Shown here: one piece after another, positions 50,982 through 58,474 of the stretch | Layout of the letters: each line of letters starts with the position of its first letter | Position numbering within the stretch: the stretch's first letter is position 1 | Translations under genes and position numbers: made by a program | Source of the DNA: SCRA01 sp035533275 | GTDB lineage: Bacteria; Vulcanimicrobiota; Vulcanimicrobiia; Vulcanimicrobiales; SCRA01 | Length of the DNA stretch: 64,000 nt | Direction: 5' to 3' | NCBI GenBank assembly: GCA_035533275.1 | Contig: DATLUD010000077.1 | Coordinates: 124,001-188,000 of the forward strand | The notes under the pieces: model-generated | Databases searched by the model: none | The model's input: the letters and a program-made list of their open reading frames with translations, nothing else | What the model was told of the DNA's origin: nothing

Positions 50982-51532
50982 CGGCTCGCAAGCCCTCCCG
51001 CAGAGAGCGCCCTGACCACCTCGGACACCGTGTTCGTCGAGAGCAGCAGCCGCTTCGCCACGGCGCCGCGGCGGTCGAGCACGTAGATGAGCGTGCTGTG
51101 CAGCTCGGGCACGCCGTCGCGCCCCCGCTCCGCCGCCACGCCGAAGGCGCGCATGACCGCCGCCACGTCCCGCGGCCGACCGCTGGCGAAGCGCCACCGG
51201 CGCGGGTCGGCGCCGATAGCCTGCGCCGTGCGCGCCATTACGAAGGGCGTGTCATACGCAGGATCCAGCGTGATGGTCAGCAGCAGAGCGCCGGCGCGTG
51301 CCGCGGGCAGCCGGCTCTGCAACGCGAGGAAGGCCGCCTCGGCGACCGGGCAGGCGTCCGTGCAGCGCGTGGCTACGAACGTGAGCACCACGGGGCGCCC
51401 GCGCAGCGAGGCGAGCGTGAACGAACGCCCCGTTTGATCGACCAGCGCGGCCGAGGCCGGGGCGCCGGCCGCGCGCGCCTGGGCCGTGACGGCGATCGCG
51501 CAGAGGATGATGATCGCGAGCAGGCTCCTCAT
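50978..51532 (-). CDS. SCO1/SenC-family copper chaperone
   Basis: 184 residues. A signal peptide or anchor (1-22) is followed by a thioredoxin-like fold with the copper ligands Cys57 and Cys61 (RCTDACP) and His145 (ELHSTLIY). SCO proteins deliver copper to, or keep reduced, the CuA site of cytochrome oxidase. A free-standing CuA protein is encoded at 24.7 kb. It is divergent from a blue-copper lipoprotein, with paired repeat sites in the shared control region. No clear ribosome-binding site precedes the ATG at 51532. Confidence 0.9.
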   Translation of the reverse strand: MRSLLAIIILCAIAVTAQARAAGAPASAALVDQTGRSFTLASLRGRPVVLTFVATRCTDACPVAEAAFLALQSRLPAARAGALLLTITLDPAYDTPFVMARTAQAIGADPRRWRFASGRPRDVAAVMRAFGVAAERGRDGVPELHSTLIYVLDRRGAVAKRLLLSTNTVSEVVRALSAGGLASR

Positions 51533-51552
51533 GCGCCGATGCTGGCAGGCAA

Positions 51553-51570
51553 CGCTGAGGATTCGCTGAG
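51553..51570 (+). promoter_or_regulatory. Direct repeat with 11-bp period, candidate response-regulator site A
   Basis: CGCTGAG-GATT-CGCTGAG: 7-bp repeats with 4-bp spacing, the geometry of Pho-box/OmpR-type sites. It lies 21-38 nt upstream of the SCO1 start. The same CTGA core occurs in reverse orientation at 51590-51608. Confidence 0.45.
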
Positions 51571-51589
51571 CGCCGAACGCGCGCGCGGG

Positions 51590-51608
51590 CTTCAGTCATT
51601 CTTCAGCG
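51590..51608 (-). promoter_or_regulatory. Direct repeat with 11-bp period, candidate response-regulator site B
   Basis: Plus strand CTTCAG-TCATT-CTTCAGCG; read on the minus strand it gives CGCTGAAG then CTGAAG with the same 11-bp period as site A. It lies about 55 nt upstream of the cupredoxin lipoprotein start. Confidence 0.45.
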
Positions 51609-51663
51609 CGCGGCTCTACCGTCGGTGGTGCAACGACCGCTCATGCGACAGGAAGGAATGGAC

Positions 51664-52284
51664 ATGAAGGTACCCGCGCTCTCCACGATCGGTGCACCGC
51701 TCGCCGCCCTGACGCTGCTCTCGCTCCTTGCCGCCTGCGGGGGCGGCGGGAGCGGCGGCATGTACGGCGGCAGCACCGTCACCACGCCCTATGTCTCGCC
51801 CACCCCGGCGGCCACGGCTCAGCCGCAAGTGATTGGCCTCGCGCTCCCGCAAAGCACGATCGGCACGGTGACCGATCCGACGTTCGGCGTGATCGGCGGC
51901 TACACGCAGTCGACGTACTCGCAAGTGCTGGCCTTCGTCCCGGGATCGCAGGTGATGCTGCGCAACCTGGCGGCCAGCACTCCGCATACGCTCGACGTGA
52001 TCGGGAACGCCGCCGGCGGCTTTCCGAGCAGCCCGGCGCTCTCGACCACCCCGGCCGGCGGGAGCACGCTGACCGCCGGATACGCGAGTGGGACCCTCAA
52101 CGGCGGCTCGCTGATCGGCCCGCTGACGCTGGCGCAGGGCACCTATTTCATCGGCTGCGCGTTCCACTACGCCACCAACGCGATGCGCGACGTGTTGATC
52201 GTCCAGCCGAACGCGACGCCGGGGCCGCAGGCAACGCCTCCGTCGTCGGGTGCCGTGATTCCGTGCCCGGGGAACTACTGCTGA
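51664..52284 (+). CDS. Blue-copper (cupredoxin) lipoprotein
   Basis: 206 residues. A lipoprotein signal with lipobox LLAAC (Cys25) is followed by a Gly/Ser/Thr/Pro linker (26-55) and a cupredoxin-like domain. Candidate type 1 copper ligands are His108 (TPHTLDVIG), Cys165, His168 and Met174 (GCAFHYATNAM), close to plastocyanin spacing. Probably a membrane-anchored electron carrier. AAGGA lies 7 nt before the ATG at 51664; the in-frame ATG at 51658 is too close to it. It is divergent from SCO1. Confidence 0.78.
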   Translation: MKVPALSTIGAPLAALTLLSLLAACGGGGSGGMYGGSTVTTPYVSPTPAATAQPQVIGLALPQSTIGTVTDPTFGVIGGYTQSTYSQVLAFVPGSQVMLRNLAASTPHTLDVIGNAAGGFPSSPALSTTPAGGSTLTAGYASGTLNGGSLIGPLTLAQGTYFIGCAFHYATNAMRDVLIVQPNATPGPQATPPSSGAVIPCPGNYC

Positions 52285-52301
52285 CGGCTCGGACACATGA
52301 T

Positions 52302-52341
52302 CGCGCGGCGCGCCTCCCACCCGGCGGCGGCGCGCCGCGCG
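52302..52341. terminator. 13-bp hairpin between convergent genes
   Basis: A perfect 13-bp GC stem (52302-52314 with 52329-52341) and a 14-nt loop, midway between the lipoprotein and kbl stops. It could end transcription from both sides, though there are no T runs. Confidence 0.55.
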
Positions 52342-52384
52342 CATCCTTCGAGTGCCCCGAACGCGCCCGGCTAGACGCGCCCGC

Positions 52385-53587
52385 TCAGGACGCCGGCGTC
52401 AAGATGCCCAGCTCGCGCCCCACGCGCTCGAAGATGTCCAGCGCCCGCTCCAACTGGCCGCGGTCCAGCCCCGCCGACATCTGCACGCGGATGCGCGCCG
52501 TTCCCTCCGGAACCACCGGAAAGCCGAAACCCGTGACGAAGAGCCCCTCACGCAACAGCCGCTCGCTCATCGCGATGGCGAACGACGTCTCGCCGACGAT
52601 GATCGGGATGATGGCCGCCTCTCCGTCCAACGGACGGTAGCCGATCTCGCGGAGGGCCGCTCGGAACCAGCGCGTGTTCTCGCGCAGCCGGTCCACCAGC
52701 TCCGGGCGCGTCTCCAATTGAGTGAGCGCCTCGAGGGCACTCCCCGCCACCGTGCACGGCAGGGCGTTGGAGAAGAGCTGGGGGCGGGACCGCTGGATCA
52801 GCAGGTCGATCAGATTGGCCGATCCGCAGACGAAGCCGCCCGCCGCGCCGCCCAGGGCCTTGCCCAGCGTCCCGGTGAGGATGTCGATCTTCCCCTCGAG
52901 GCCGAAGTGCTCGATGGTGCCGCGCCCGCTCCTCCCCATGACGCCGGTGCCGTGACTGTCGTCGACGATGGTCACCGCGTTGTAGCGCTCCGCCAGCTCC
53001 GCGATCTCCGACAGCTTCGCAAGGTCGCCCTCCATCGAAAAGACGCCGTCGGTGATGATGAACTTGGTCATCTCGCGCGGCAGGCTCGCCAGCTGGGCCT
53101 CCAGGTTTGCCATGTCGCCGTGCTTGTAGCGCAGGCGCTTGGACTGCGTGGCCAGGCGGCAGCCGTCGATGATTGAGGCGTGGTTGAGCTCGTCGGAGAC
53201 GATCGCGGTGCCTTCGACGGCAATCGTGGGAATGAGACCCGTGTTGGCGTTCCAGCACGAGACGTACGTCAGCGCCGCCTCGAAGCCGAAGCACGTCGCC
53301 AAGCGCTCCTCGAGCTCGCGGTGGATGTCGAACGTGCCGCAGATGAAGCGCACGCTGGCCGTGCCCGCGCCGTACTTGCGCAGGGCTGCGACACCCGCCT
53401 CGATCACCTTCGGGTCGTCGGCCAGGCCGAGGTAGTTGTTGCTGGAGAGCACCAGCACCTCGCCGGCCTCCTCCATCTTCACCTCGGGCGCCATGGGCGT
53501 CGTCAGGTGGCGCAGGTGCTTGTAGGTTCCCGCGGACTTCAGCGCCGCCAACTCCTCGCCCAGCCGCCGGTCGAACGCCGCGTTCAT
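52385..53587 (-). CDS. kbl: Glycine C-acetyltransferase (2-amino-3-ketobutyrate CoA ligase)
   Basis: 400 residues, alpha-oxoamine synthase family. Landmarks are SSNNYLGLADDPKVIEA, GTFDIHRELEERLA, DELNHASIIDG, VDDSHGTGVMG (PLP Asp/His) and the Schiff-base lysine in TGTLGKALGGAAGG. With Tdh it turns threonine into glycine and acetyl-CoA. The ATG overlaps the tdh stop by 4 nt, as expected for a tdh-kbl operon, which separates it from BioF or HemA relatives. Confidence 0.96.
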   Translation of the reverse strand: MNAAFDRRLGEELAALKSAGTYKHLRHLTTPMAPEVKMEEAGEVLVLSSNNYLGLADDPKVIEAGVAALRKYGAGTASVRFICGTFDIHRELEERLATCFGFEAALTYVSCWNANTGLIPTIAVEGTAIVSDELNHASIIDGCRLATQSKRLRYKHGDMANLEAQLASLPREMTKFIITDGVFSMEGDLAKLSEIAELAERYNAVTIVDDSHGTGVMGRSGRGTIEHFGLEGKIDILTGTLGKALGGAAGGFVCGSANLIDLLIQRSRPQLFSNALPCTVAGSALEALTQLETRPELVDRLRENTRWFRAALREIGYRPLDGEAAIIPIIVGETSFAIAMSERLLREGLFVTGFGFPVVPEGTARIRVQMSAGLDRGQLERALDIFERVGRELGILTPAS

Positions 53588-54687
53588 CGCTTCTCCTCCT
53601 GCGCGTGCGTCACGTCGAGAACGATCTTCGCAGCCTTCCCCTCGTGCATCAGCGCGAAGGCCTCCTCGAAGCGCGCGAACGGGAGCACGTGCGTGATGAT
53701 GGGGCCCAAATCGATGCGTCCGCTCTTGACCAGCCCCTGCGTCTGGTACCAGGTCTCGAACATCTTGCGCCCGTTGATCCCCAGCACCGTGAGTCCTTTG
53801 AAGATGATGCGCTCGGCCAGATTGAGCTGCACGTCGTCGGAGGGGATGCCCAGCAACGCGGCTCGTCCGCCGTTGCGCACGGCCGCCAAGCCGAGGTTGA
53901 TCGCCTGGCCGCTGCCGCTCATCTCCAAGAGCACGTCGGCGCCGTCGCCGCTGGTGAGCGCGAGGATCCGCTCCACCACCTGCGCGTCGCGCGCGTCGAG
54001 CACCGCGTCCGCGCCCAGGCGTTCCGCCAACGCCAGCTTCTCGGCGTTCACGTCGACGGCGATCACGGCGGCGGCGCCGGCGGCGCACGCCACGGGGATC
54101 GCCATCAAGCCGATCGAGCCGACGCCGGTGATCACCACCGTCTTTCCGCTGACGCCCGCCTCCATCACCGTGTGGACCGCATTGCCCAGCGGGTCGAAGA
54201 CGGCGGCGAACTCGTCGGGAATCGCCGCGTCCAGTTTCCAGACGTTGAACTCCGGCATCGCGAGATACTCGGCGAAGGCGCCGTCGCGGTCGACGCCGAT
54301 GATCTTCACGTGCTCGCAGATGTGCGCTTGGCCGGTGCGGCACTGAAAGCAGTAGCCGCACGAGATGTGCCCTTCCGCCGAGACGCGGTCGCCGGGGCGC
54401 ACGGAGCGCACCCCCTCGCCCACAGCCGCCACGACGCCCATGAACTCGTGACCGACCACCAGCGGCGGCACCACGCGCCGCTGCGCCCACGCGTCCCAGC
54501 GGTAAATGTGCTGGTCGGTGCCGCAGATGCCGGCCTTCTGCACGGCGATCAGGACGTCGGTGGCCCCGATCGCCGGGACGGGGACCTCGGTCATCGCCAT
54601 GCCCGGTCCGGCCGTGGATTTCACCAGCGCGCGCATGGAAGAGCCCGCGGAGGGTATCCGCGGGAGCAGCGTCGGAGATGTGGTCAT
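53584..54687 (-). CDS. tdh: L-threonine 3-dehydrogenase
   Basis: 367 residues, zinc-dependent medium-chain dehydrogenase. Catalytic zinc residues lie in KAGICGTDQHIY and GHEFMG; the structural zinc cysteines are CGYCFQCRTGQAHIC. Cofactor loop GVGSIGLMA. FDPLGNAVHT and IFKGLTVLGINGRKMFETWY are specific to threonine dehydrogenase. The ATG at 54687 adds 17 residues before the conserved MRALVKS (ATG at 54636); only the upstream one has a purine-rich AAGGGCGG before it. It lies 23 nt after the HisKA-only gene. Confidence 0.95.
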   Translation of the reverse strand: MTTSPTLLPRIPSAGSSMRALVKSTAGPGMAMTEVPVPAIGATDVLIAVQKAGICGTDQHIYRWDAWAQRRVVPPLVVGHEFMGVVAAVGEGVRSVRPGDRVSAEGHISCGYCFQCRTGQAHICEHVKIIGVDRDGAFAEYLAMPEFNVWKLDAAIPDEFAAVFDPLGNAVHTVMEAGVSGKTVVITGVGSIGLMAIPVACAAGAAAVIAVDVNAEKLALAERLGADAVLDARDAQVVERILALTSGDGADVLLEMSGSGQAINLGLAAVRNGGRAALLGIPSDDVQLNLAERIIFKGLTVLGINGRKMFETWYQTQGLVKSGRIDLGPIITHVLPFARFEEAFALMHEGKAAKIVLDVTHAQEEKR

Positions 54688-54710
54688 CGCGGCCCGCCCT
54701 TCGACCCCGG

Positions 54711-54926
54711 TTAGGGGCCTCCTTCGGCGGCACGGGCCAACAGGCGCTCGGCTAGATCGCTCAAGCGAGCCACGGCGCGCTGGATCGCTGCGAGGTAGGC
54801 ATGCCGCTCGTCGCCTTCCACCAACGAGGCCTCCAAGAGCTCCGCAAAGCCGCCGATGGTCGTGATCGGGCTGCGAATGTCGTGCGCGGTCCGCAAGAGG
54901 AATTCTCGCTGGTCATGCTGGTCCAT
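54711..54926 (-). CDS. Stand-alone histidine-kinase dimerisation (HisKA) domain protein
   Basis: 71 residues. Nearly the whole protein is a HisKA helical hairpin: REFLLRTAHDIRSPITTIGG contains the H-box (AHDIRSP) with the phospho-accepting histidine, and the second helix is LAAIQRAVARLSDLAERLL. There is no sensor or ATP-binding domain in this frame, and the downstream gene is tdh, so it is not a simple truncation by a shift inside this window. GGAGGT lies 6 nt before the ATG. It could be a phosphotransfer or dimer-poisoning partner, or a decayed kinase. Confidence 0.65.
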   Translation of the reverse strand: MDQHDQREFLLRTAHDIRSPITTIGGFAELLEASLVEGDERHAYLAAIQRAVARLSDLAERLLARAAEGGP

Positions 54927-55065
54927 GAACGCACCTCCGCCCGCAAGCCTCCGAAGATCGAGCAGGCCGGGCATGCGAGCCGTCGAACGCCTGCGTTCGA
55001 GGCTTCGGCCGAACCTGCATCCCCTCCGTTCGTCGCGGCAGGGATCCTTGTGAGCTTTGCCCTGG

Positions 55066-56562
55066 ATGAACAACGTGTCTCCCCGACGCTTCCTCACGCG
55101 TGAACCCCCGCCGATCGCCTCCATCGCCAAGAGCGCTCCGTATCCGTGGTTCGTCGTCGGTACCGTCTGCATCGGCGCGTTCATGGGTCAGTTGGACGCC
55201 AGTATCGCCCAACTCGTCCTGCCGACGCTCCAGTCGACGTTTCACGCGAGCCTCGCCTTCGTAAGCTGGGTCGCGCTGGCCTACCTGCTGGTGCTGGGGG
55301 TCACCCTCCCGATCTTCGGACGCCTGGCCGACATGTTCGGCAGAAAGCTCCTCTACACGGCGGGCTTTCTGGTGTTCATCCTCGGCTCCGGCCTCTGCGG
55401 ATTCGCGGACAACCTCGCCGGGCTGATCGCCGCGCGGGTCCTCCAGGCCGTCGGGGCGGGTCTCCTGCAGGCCAACAGCGTCGCCATCGTCACGGCCGCC
55501 GCCGGCCCGCAGCGTCGCGGCCGCGCGATCGGACTGCAGGGCGCCGCGCAAGCCATCGGCCTCTCCACGGGGCCCGCGCTCGGCGGCTTTCTCATCCAGA
55601 GCCTCGGCTGGAAATGGATCTTCTGGATCAACGTCCCCGCCGGCCTGATCGGAACGATCCTGGGCTGGATGATTCTCCCGCAGACCGAGGGCATTCGCCA
55701 CGACGAGCGCTTCGACTGGTGGGGGGCGCTCCTGCTGACGCCGGCACTGACCGGCCTGCTCTTGGCGCTCAGCGAGGTGCGCGACTGGGGCGTCACGTCG
55801 GTGGCGTTTCTCACGTCGACGGCCGTGGCCGTCGGATTCTTCGTGCCGTTCGTCATGCACGAGAGCCGGAGCTCCAAGCCGCTGGTGGATCTCCAGCTCT
55901 TCCGCGTGCGGGCGTTCACGGCGGGCAACATCGCCGGCCTGATCTCCTACAGCCTGCTCTTCGGCGTCTTCTTCCTCTTGCCGTTCGGCCTCGAGCGCGG
56001 CTACGGCGAGTCGCCGTTCGTGGCCGGACTCCGGCTGACCACCATCCCCATCGCCTTGGGCATCGTGGCGCCGTTCGCGGGCCTGCTCTCCGACCGTCTC
56101 TCCGTGCGTCCGCTGACGGTGGCTGGGCTGCTGCTCGTGGCCGCGTCCCTGGTGGCCGTCGCCCTGCTGCTCGACGGGCGGACCGTCACGCTTGCGCCCC
56201 TCACGGTCGCCCTGACGGTCTTCGGCATCGGTCAAGGACTCTTCACCGCCCCCAACAACAGCGCGATCATGGGCTCGGCGGCGCACCACCGCCTCGGCGC
56301 CGCCGGCGGCATCCTCAACCTGATGCGCACCATGGGCACCAGCCTCGGCGTGGCGCTGGCGGCGACGCTGCTCTCGTTCGACATCGCCCGGCGCATGGCA
56401 CCGGGAGAGACGGCGAAGGCCTCCCAGGCCGCGCTGCTGGCGGGGATTCACGACGTGATCCTGCTCTTCGCCGCGCTCTCCGTGGTCGGGGCCGCCGTCT
56501 CGATGGTACGCCAACGCAAAACCGCGCGCGTCGAGGCCCACGAACCGCTGATCGGGATCTAA
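55066..56562 (+). CDS. DHA2-family (14-helix) MFS multidrug exporter
   Basis: 498 residues with 14 predicted helices, EmrB/QacA type. Motif GAFMGQLDASIAQLVLPTLQ fits the DHA2 motif D1, GRLADMFGRKLLYTAGF is motif A, and AAQAIGLSTGPALGGFL is motif C of drug/H+ antiporters. Likely a drug or solvent efflux pump; no MFP or TolC partner is adjacent. The ATG at 55066 is chosen; a TTG three codons earlier is possible and neither has a clear ribosome-binding site. Divergent from the HisKA gene and convergent with phoR. Confidence 0.88.
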   Translation: MNNVSPRRFLTREPPPIASIAKSAPYPWFVVGTVCIGAFMGQLDASIAQLVLPTLQSTFHASLAFVSWVALAYLLVLGVTLPIFGRLADMFGRKLLYTAGFLVFILGSGLCGFADNLAGLIAARVLQAVGAGLLQANSVAIVTAAAGPQRRGRAIGLQGAAQAIGLSTGPALGGFLIQSLGWKWIFWINVPAGLIGTILGWMILPQTEGIRHDERFDWWGALLLTPALTGLLLALSEVRDWGVTSVAFLTSTAVAVGFFVPFVMHESRSSKPLVDLQLFRVRAFTAGNIAGLISYSLLFGVFFLLPFGLERGYGESPFVAGLRLTTIPIALGIVAPFAGLLSDRLSVRPLTVAGLLLVAASLVAVALLLDGRTVTLAPLTVALTVFGIGQGLFTAPNNSAIMGSAAHHRLGAAGGILNLMRTMGTSLGVALAATLLSFDIARRMAPGETAKASQAALLAGIHDVILLFAALSVVGAAVSMVRQRKTARVEAHEPLIGI

Positions 56563-56574
56563 GAGGGCCGAGCG

Positions 56575-57750
56575 CTACGGCGGCGGCGCCACTGGCCAGC
56601 GGCAGGTGAACGTCGAGCCGCTGCCGAGGTCCGACTCGGCGGTGACCGTTCCGCCATGTGCCTCCACGAGGTGCTTGACGATCGCCAGGCCGAGCCCGGT
56701 GCCGCTCGCGCCGCGCTGACGGGAGCGGTCGACGACGTAGAAGCGCTCGAACACGTGCGGCAGGTCGGCGAACGGGATGCCCGCGCCGGTGTCGCGCACG
56801 GTGAGCATGGCCTCGCCATCGCGGCACGCGGCGCCGATGGCGATCTCGCCTCCCGAGGGCGTATAGCGCAGCGCGTTGTCGACGAGGTTCACGAGGACCT
56901 GCGCCAGGCGGTCGCGGTCGCCGCGCGCCCGGACGCGCTCCTCGGCCTCGATGCGCAAGGTCACCCCCTGCTCCCGCGCCCGGCGCTCGAAGCTCTTGAC
57001 GACCTCGCGCGCGAGCGCCGCCAGATCGACGTCGTCGATGCGCAGGACCATGCGCCCCGACTCCGCGCGTGCCAGCTCCAGCAGATCCTCCGTGAGGGCG
57101 ATCATGCGCTCCACCTCTTGCCGCATCTGCGGGAGAAAGATGCTGCGCGCCTCCTCGTCGTCGCTCTCGAGCAGGGTCTCCACGGCCAGCTTCAGCGAGG
57201 CCAAGGGCGTCCTTAGCTCGTGCGAGACGTTGGCCACGAACTCGCGCCGCACGCGCTCCAGACGGACGAGGCGCGTCTCGTCGCGGGCCAGGACGATGGC
57301 GTCTCCGCCCGCGATCGGAAAGGCGAGAACCGCGAGCGTCCTCTCGCTCGGGAGCTTGCGGAAGACGACGACCGTCTCGGCGACCTCTCCCTCCAGCGCC
57401 CGGTGGACGATGCGGTCCAGCTCGTACGAGTGGACCAGCTCGATCAGCGCGCGCCCGGGAGCGAGCTGCGCGGGGATGCCCAGGATCTCCGTCGCGGCAC
57501 CGTTGGCCTGCAGGACGCGTCCCATGGGGTCGACCAGCAGCGCCGCGGCCGGCAGGCGGGCCAGCACCTCCTGCAGCCGTCGTTCGCCGTCCCCCTCGAC
57601 CTGGCCGTTGGCCTCGGCGTCGGGGCGCGGCGGCACCGCGGGCAGCGCATCGGCCGCCGCGCGCCGAGCCAAGGCCCAGCCGACGGCCACGCCGCCCAAG
57701 CCGCAGGCGGCCGCGATGGAGATCAGTTGGCCCAAGGCGGCGGGCGTCAC
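56575..57750 (-). CDS. phoR: PhoR-type sensor histidine kinase
   Basis: 391 residues: a single N-terminal helix (about 5-28), a PAS domain (about 60-160, LLVDPMGRVLQANGAATEILG), HisKA with FVANVSHELRTPLASLK, and HATPase_c with N box LVNLVDNALRYTP, G1 DTGAGIP, F box FERFYVVD and G2 GTGLGLAIV. There is almost no periplasmic part, as in PhoR, which senses phosphate via PstSCAB-PhoU rather than directly. The GTG start overlaps the phoB stop (GTGA). Confidence 0.9.
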   Translation of the reverse strand: MTPAALGQLISIAAACGLGGVAVGWALARRAAADALPAVPPRPDAEANGQVEGDGERRLQEVLARLPAAALLVDPMGRVLQANGAATEILGIPAQLAPGRALIELVHSYELDRIVHRALEGEVAETVVVFRKLPSERTLAVLAFPIAGGDAIVLARDETRLVRLERVRREFVANVSHELRTPLASLKLAVETLLESDDEEARSIFLPQMRQEVERMIALTEDLLELARAESGRMVLRIDDVDLAALAREVVKSFERRAREQGVTLRIEAEERVRARGDRDRLAQVLVNLVDNALRYTPSGGEIAIGAACRDGEAMLTVRDTGAGIPFADLPHVFERFYVVDRSRQRGASGTGLGLAIVKHLVEAHGGTVTAESDLGSGSTFTCRWPVAPPP

Positions 57751-58448
57751 GCTTTGAATACGTACCCGCGCCCGCGCACCGTCACGATGTACTCGGGCCG
57801 GTTGGGATCGCGCTCGATCTTCTCGCGCAGCCACCGGATGTGCACGTTGATCGTCTGCTGCTCGCCCTCGAAGTCGTAGCCCCAGACCTTGTCGAGCAAG
57901 GTCTGCCGCGTGACGATGTGCCCCTCGTTCTCCATCAAGAGCTGGAGCAGCTTGAACTCCTTGGGCGCCAGGGCCACCTCCTCGCCGCGCACGGTGAGTT
58001 GGCCGCGCCCCGGATCGAGACGGACCTCGCCGAACTCCAAGACGCGCTCGCGACCGTGGGCGGCGCCATCGTTGCGGCGCAGGCGCGCCTTGACGCGCGC
58101 GAGGAACTCGTGGAGAGAGAACGGCTTGGTGACGTAGTCGTCGGCTCCAAGCTCCAGCGCCAGCACCTTGTCGATCTCCTGGTCCTTCGCCGTCAGCATG
58201 ATGATCGGGACGCTGGAGATGCGCCGGATCTGCTTGCAGGCCTCGATGCCGTCGAGGACCGGGAGCATGATGTCGAGGATCACCAGGTCCGGCTGCTCCG
58301 AGGCGGCCATGGAGACGGCGGTCCTGCCGTCGCCCGCGGTGCAGACCTCGTAGCCGTTGCGCTCCAGGTTGAAGCGCAGCGTGCGCACGATCGACACCTC
58401 GTCGTCGACGACGAGGATCTTGCGTTTGGCCTCCTTGGACTCCGTCAT
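57747..58448 (-). CDS. phoB: PhoB-type response regulator
   Basis: 233 residues: a receiver domain with acidic pair VVDDE, phospho-acceptor Asp in LVILDIMLP, Thr in IMLTAK and Lys in YVTKPFS, then an OmpR/PhoB winged helix (APKEFKLLQLLMENEGHIVTR, INVHIRWLREKIE, VRGRGYVFK). The ATG at 58448 gives the standard start; an upstream TTG at 58478 would overlap ppx by 4 nt. It is in an operon with ppx and phoR, which supports a phosphate role, though PhoP-like functions are possible. Confidence 0.92.
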   Translation of the reverse strand: MTESKEAKRKILVVDDEVSIVRTLRFNLERNGYEVCTAGDGRTAVSMAASEQPDLVILDIMLPVLDGIEACKQIRRISSVPIIMLTAKDQEIDKVLALELGADDYVTKPFSLHEFLARVKARLRRNDGAAHGRERVLEFGEVRLDPGRGQLTVRGEEVALAPKEFKLLQLLMENEGHIVTRQTLLDKVWGYDFEGEQQTINVHIRWLREKIERDPNRPEYIVTVRGRGYVFKA

Positions 58449-58474
58449 CGCGCGACCGTTTCCGCCTCCAGCCG

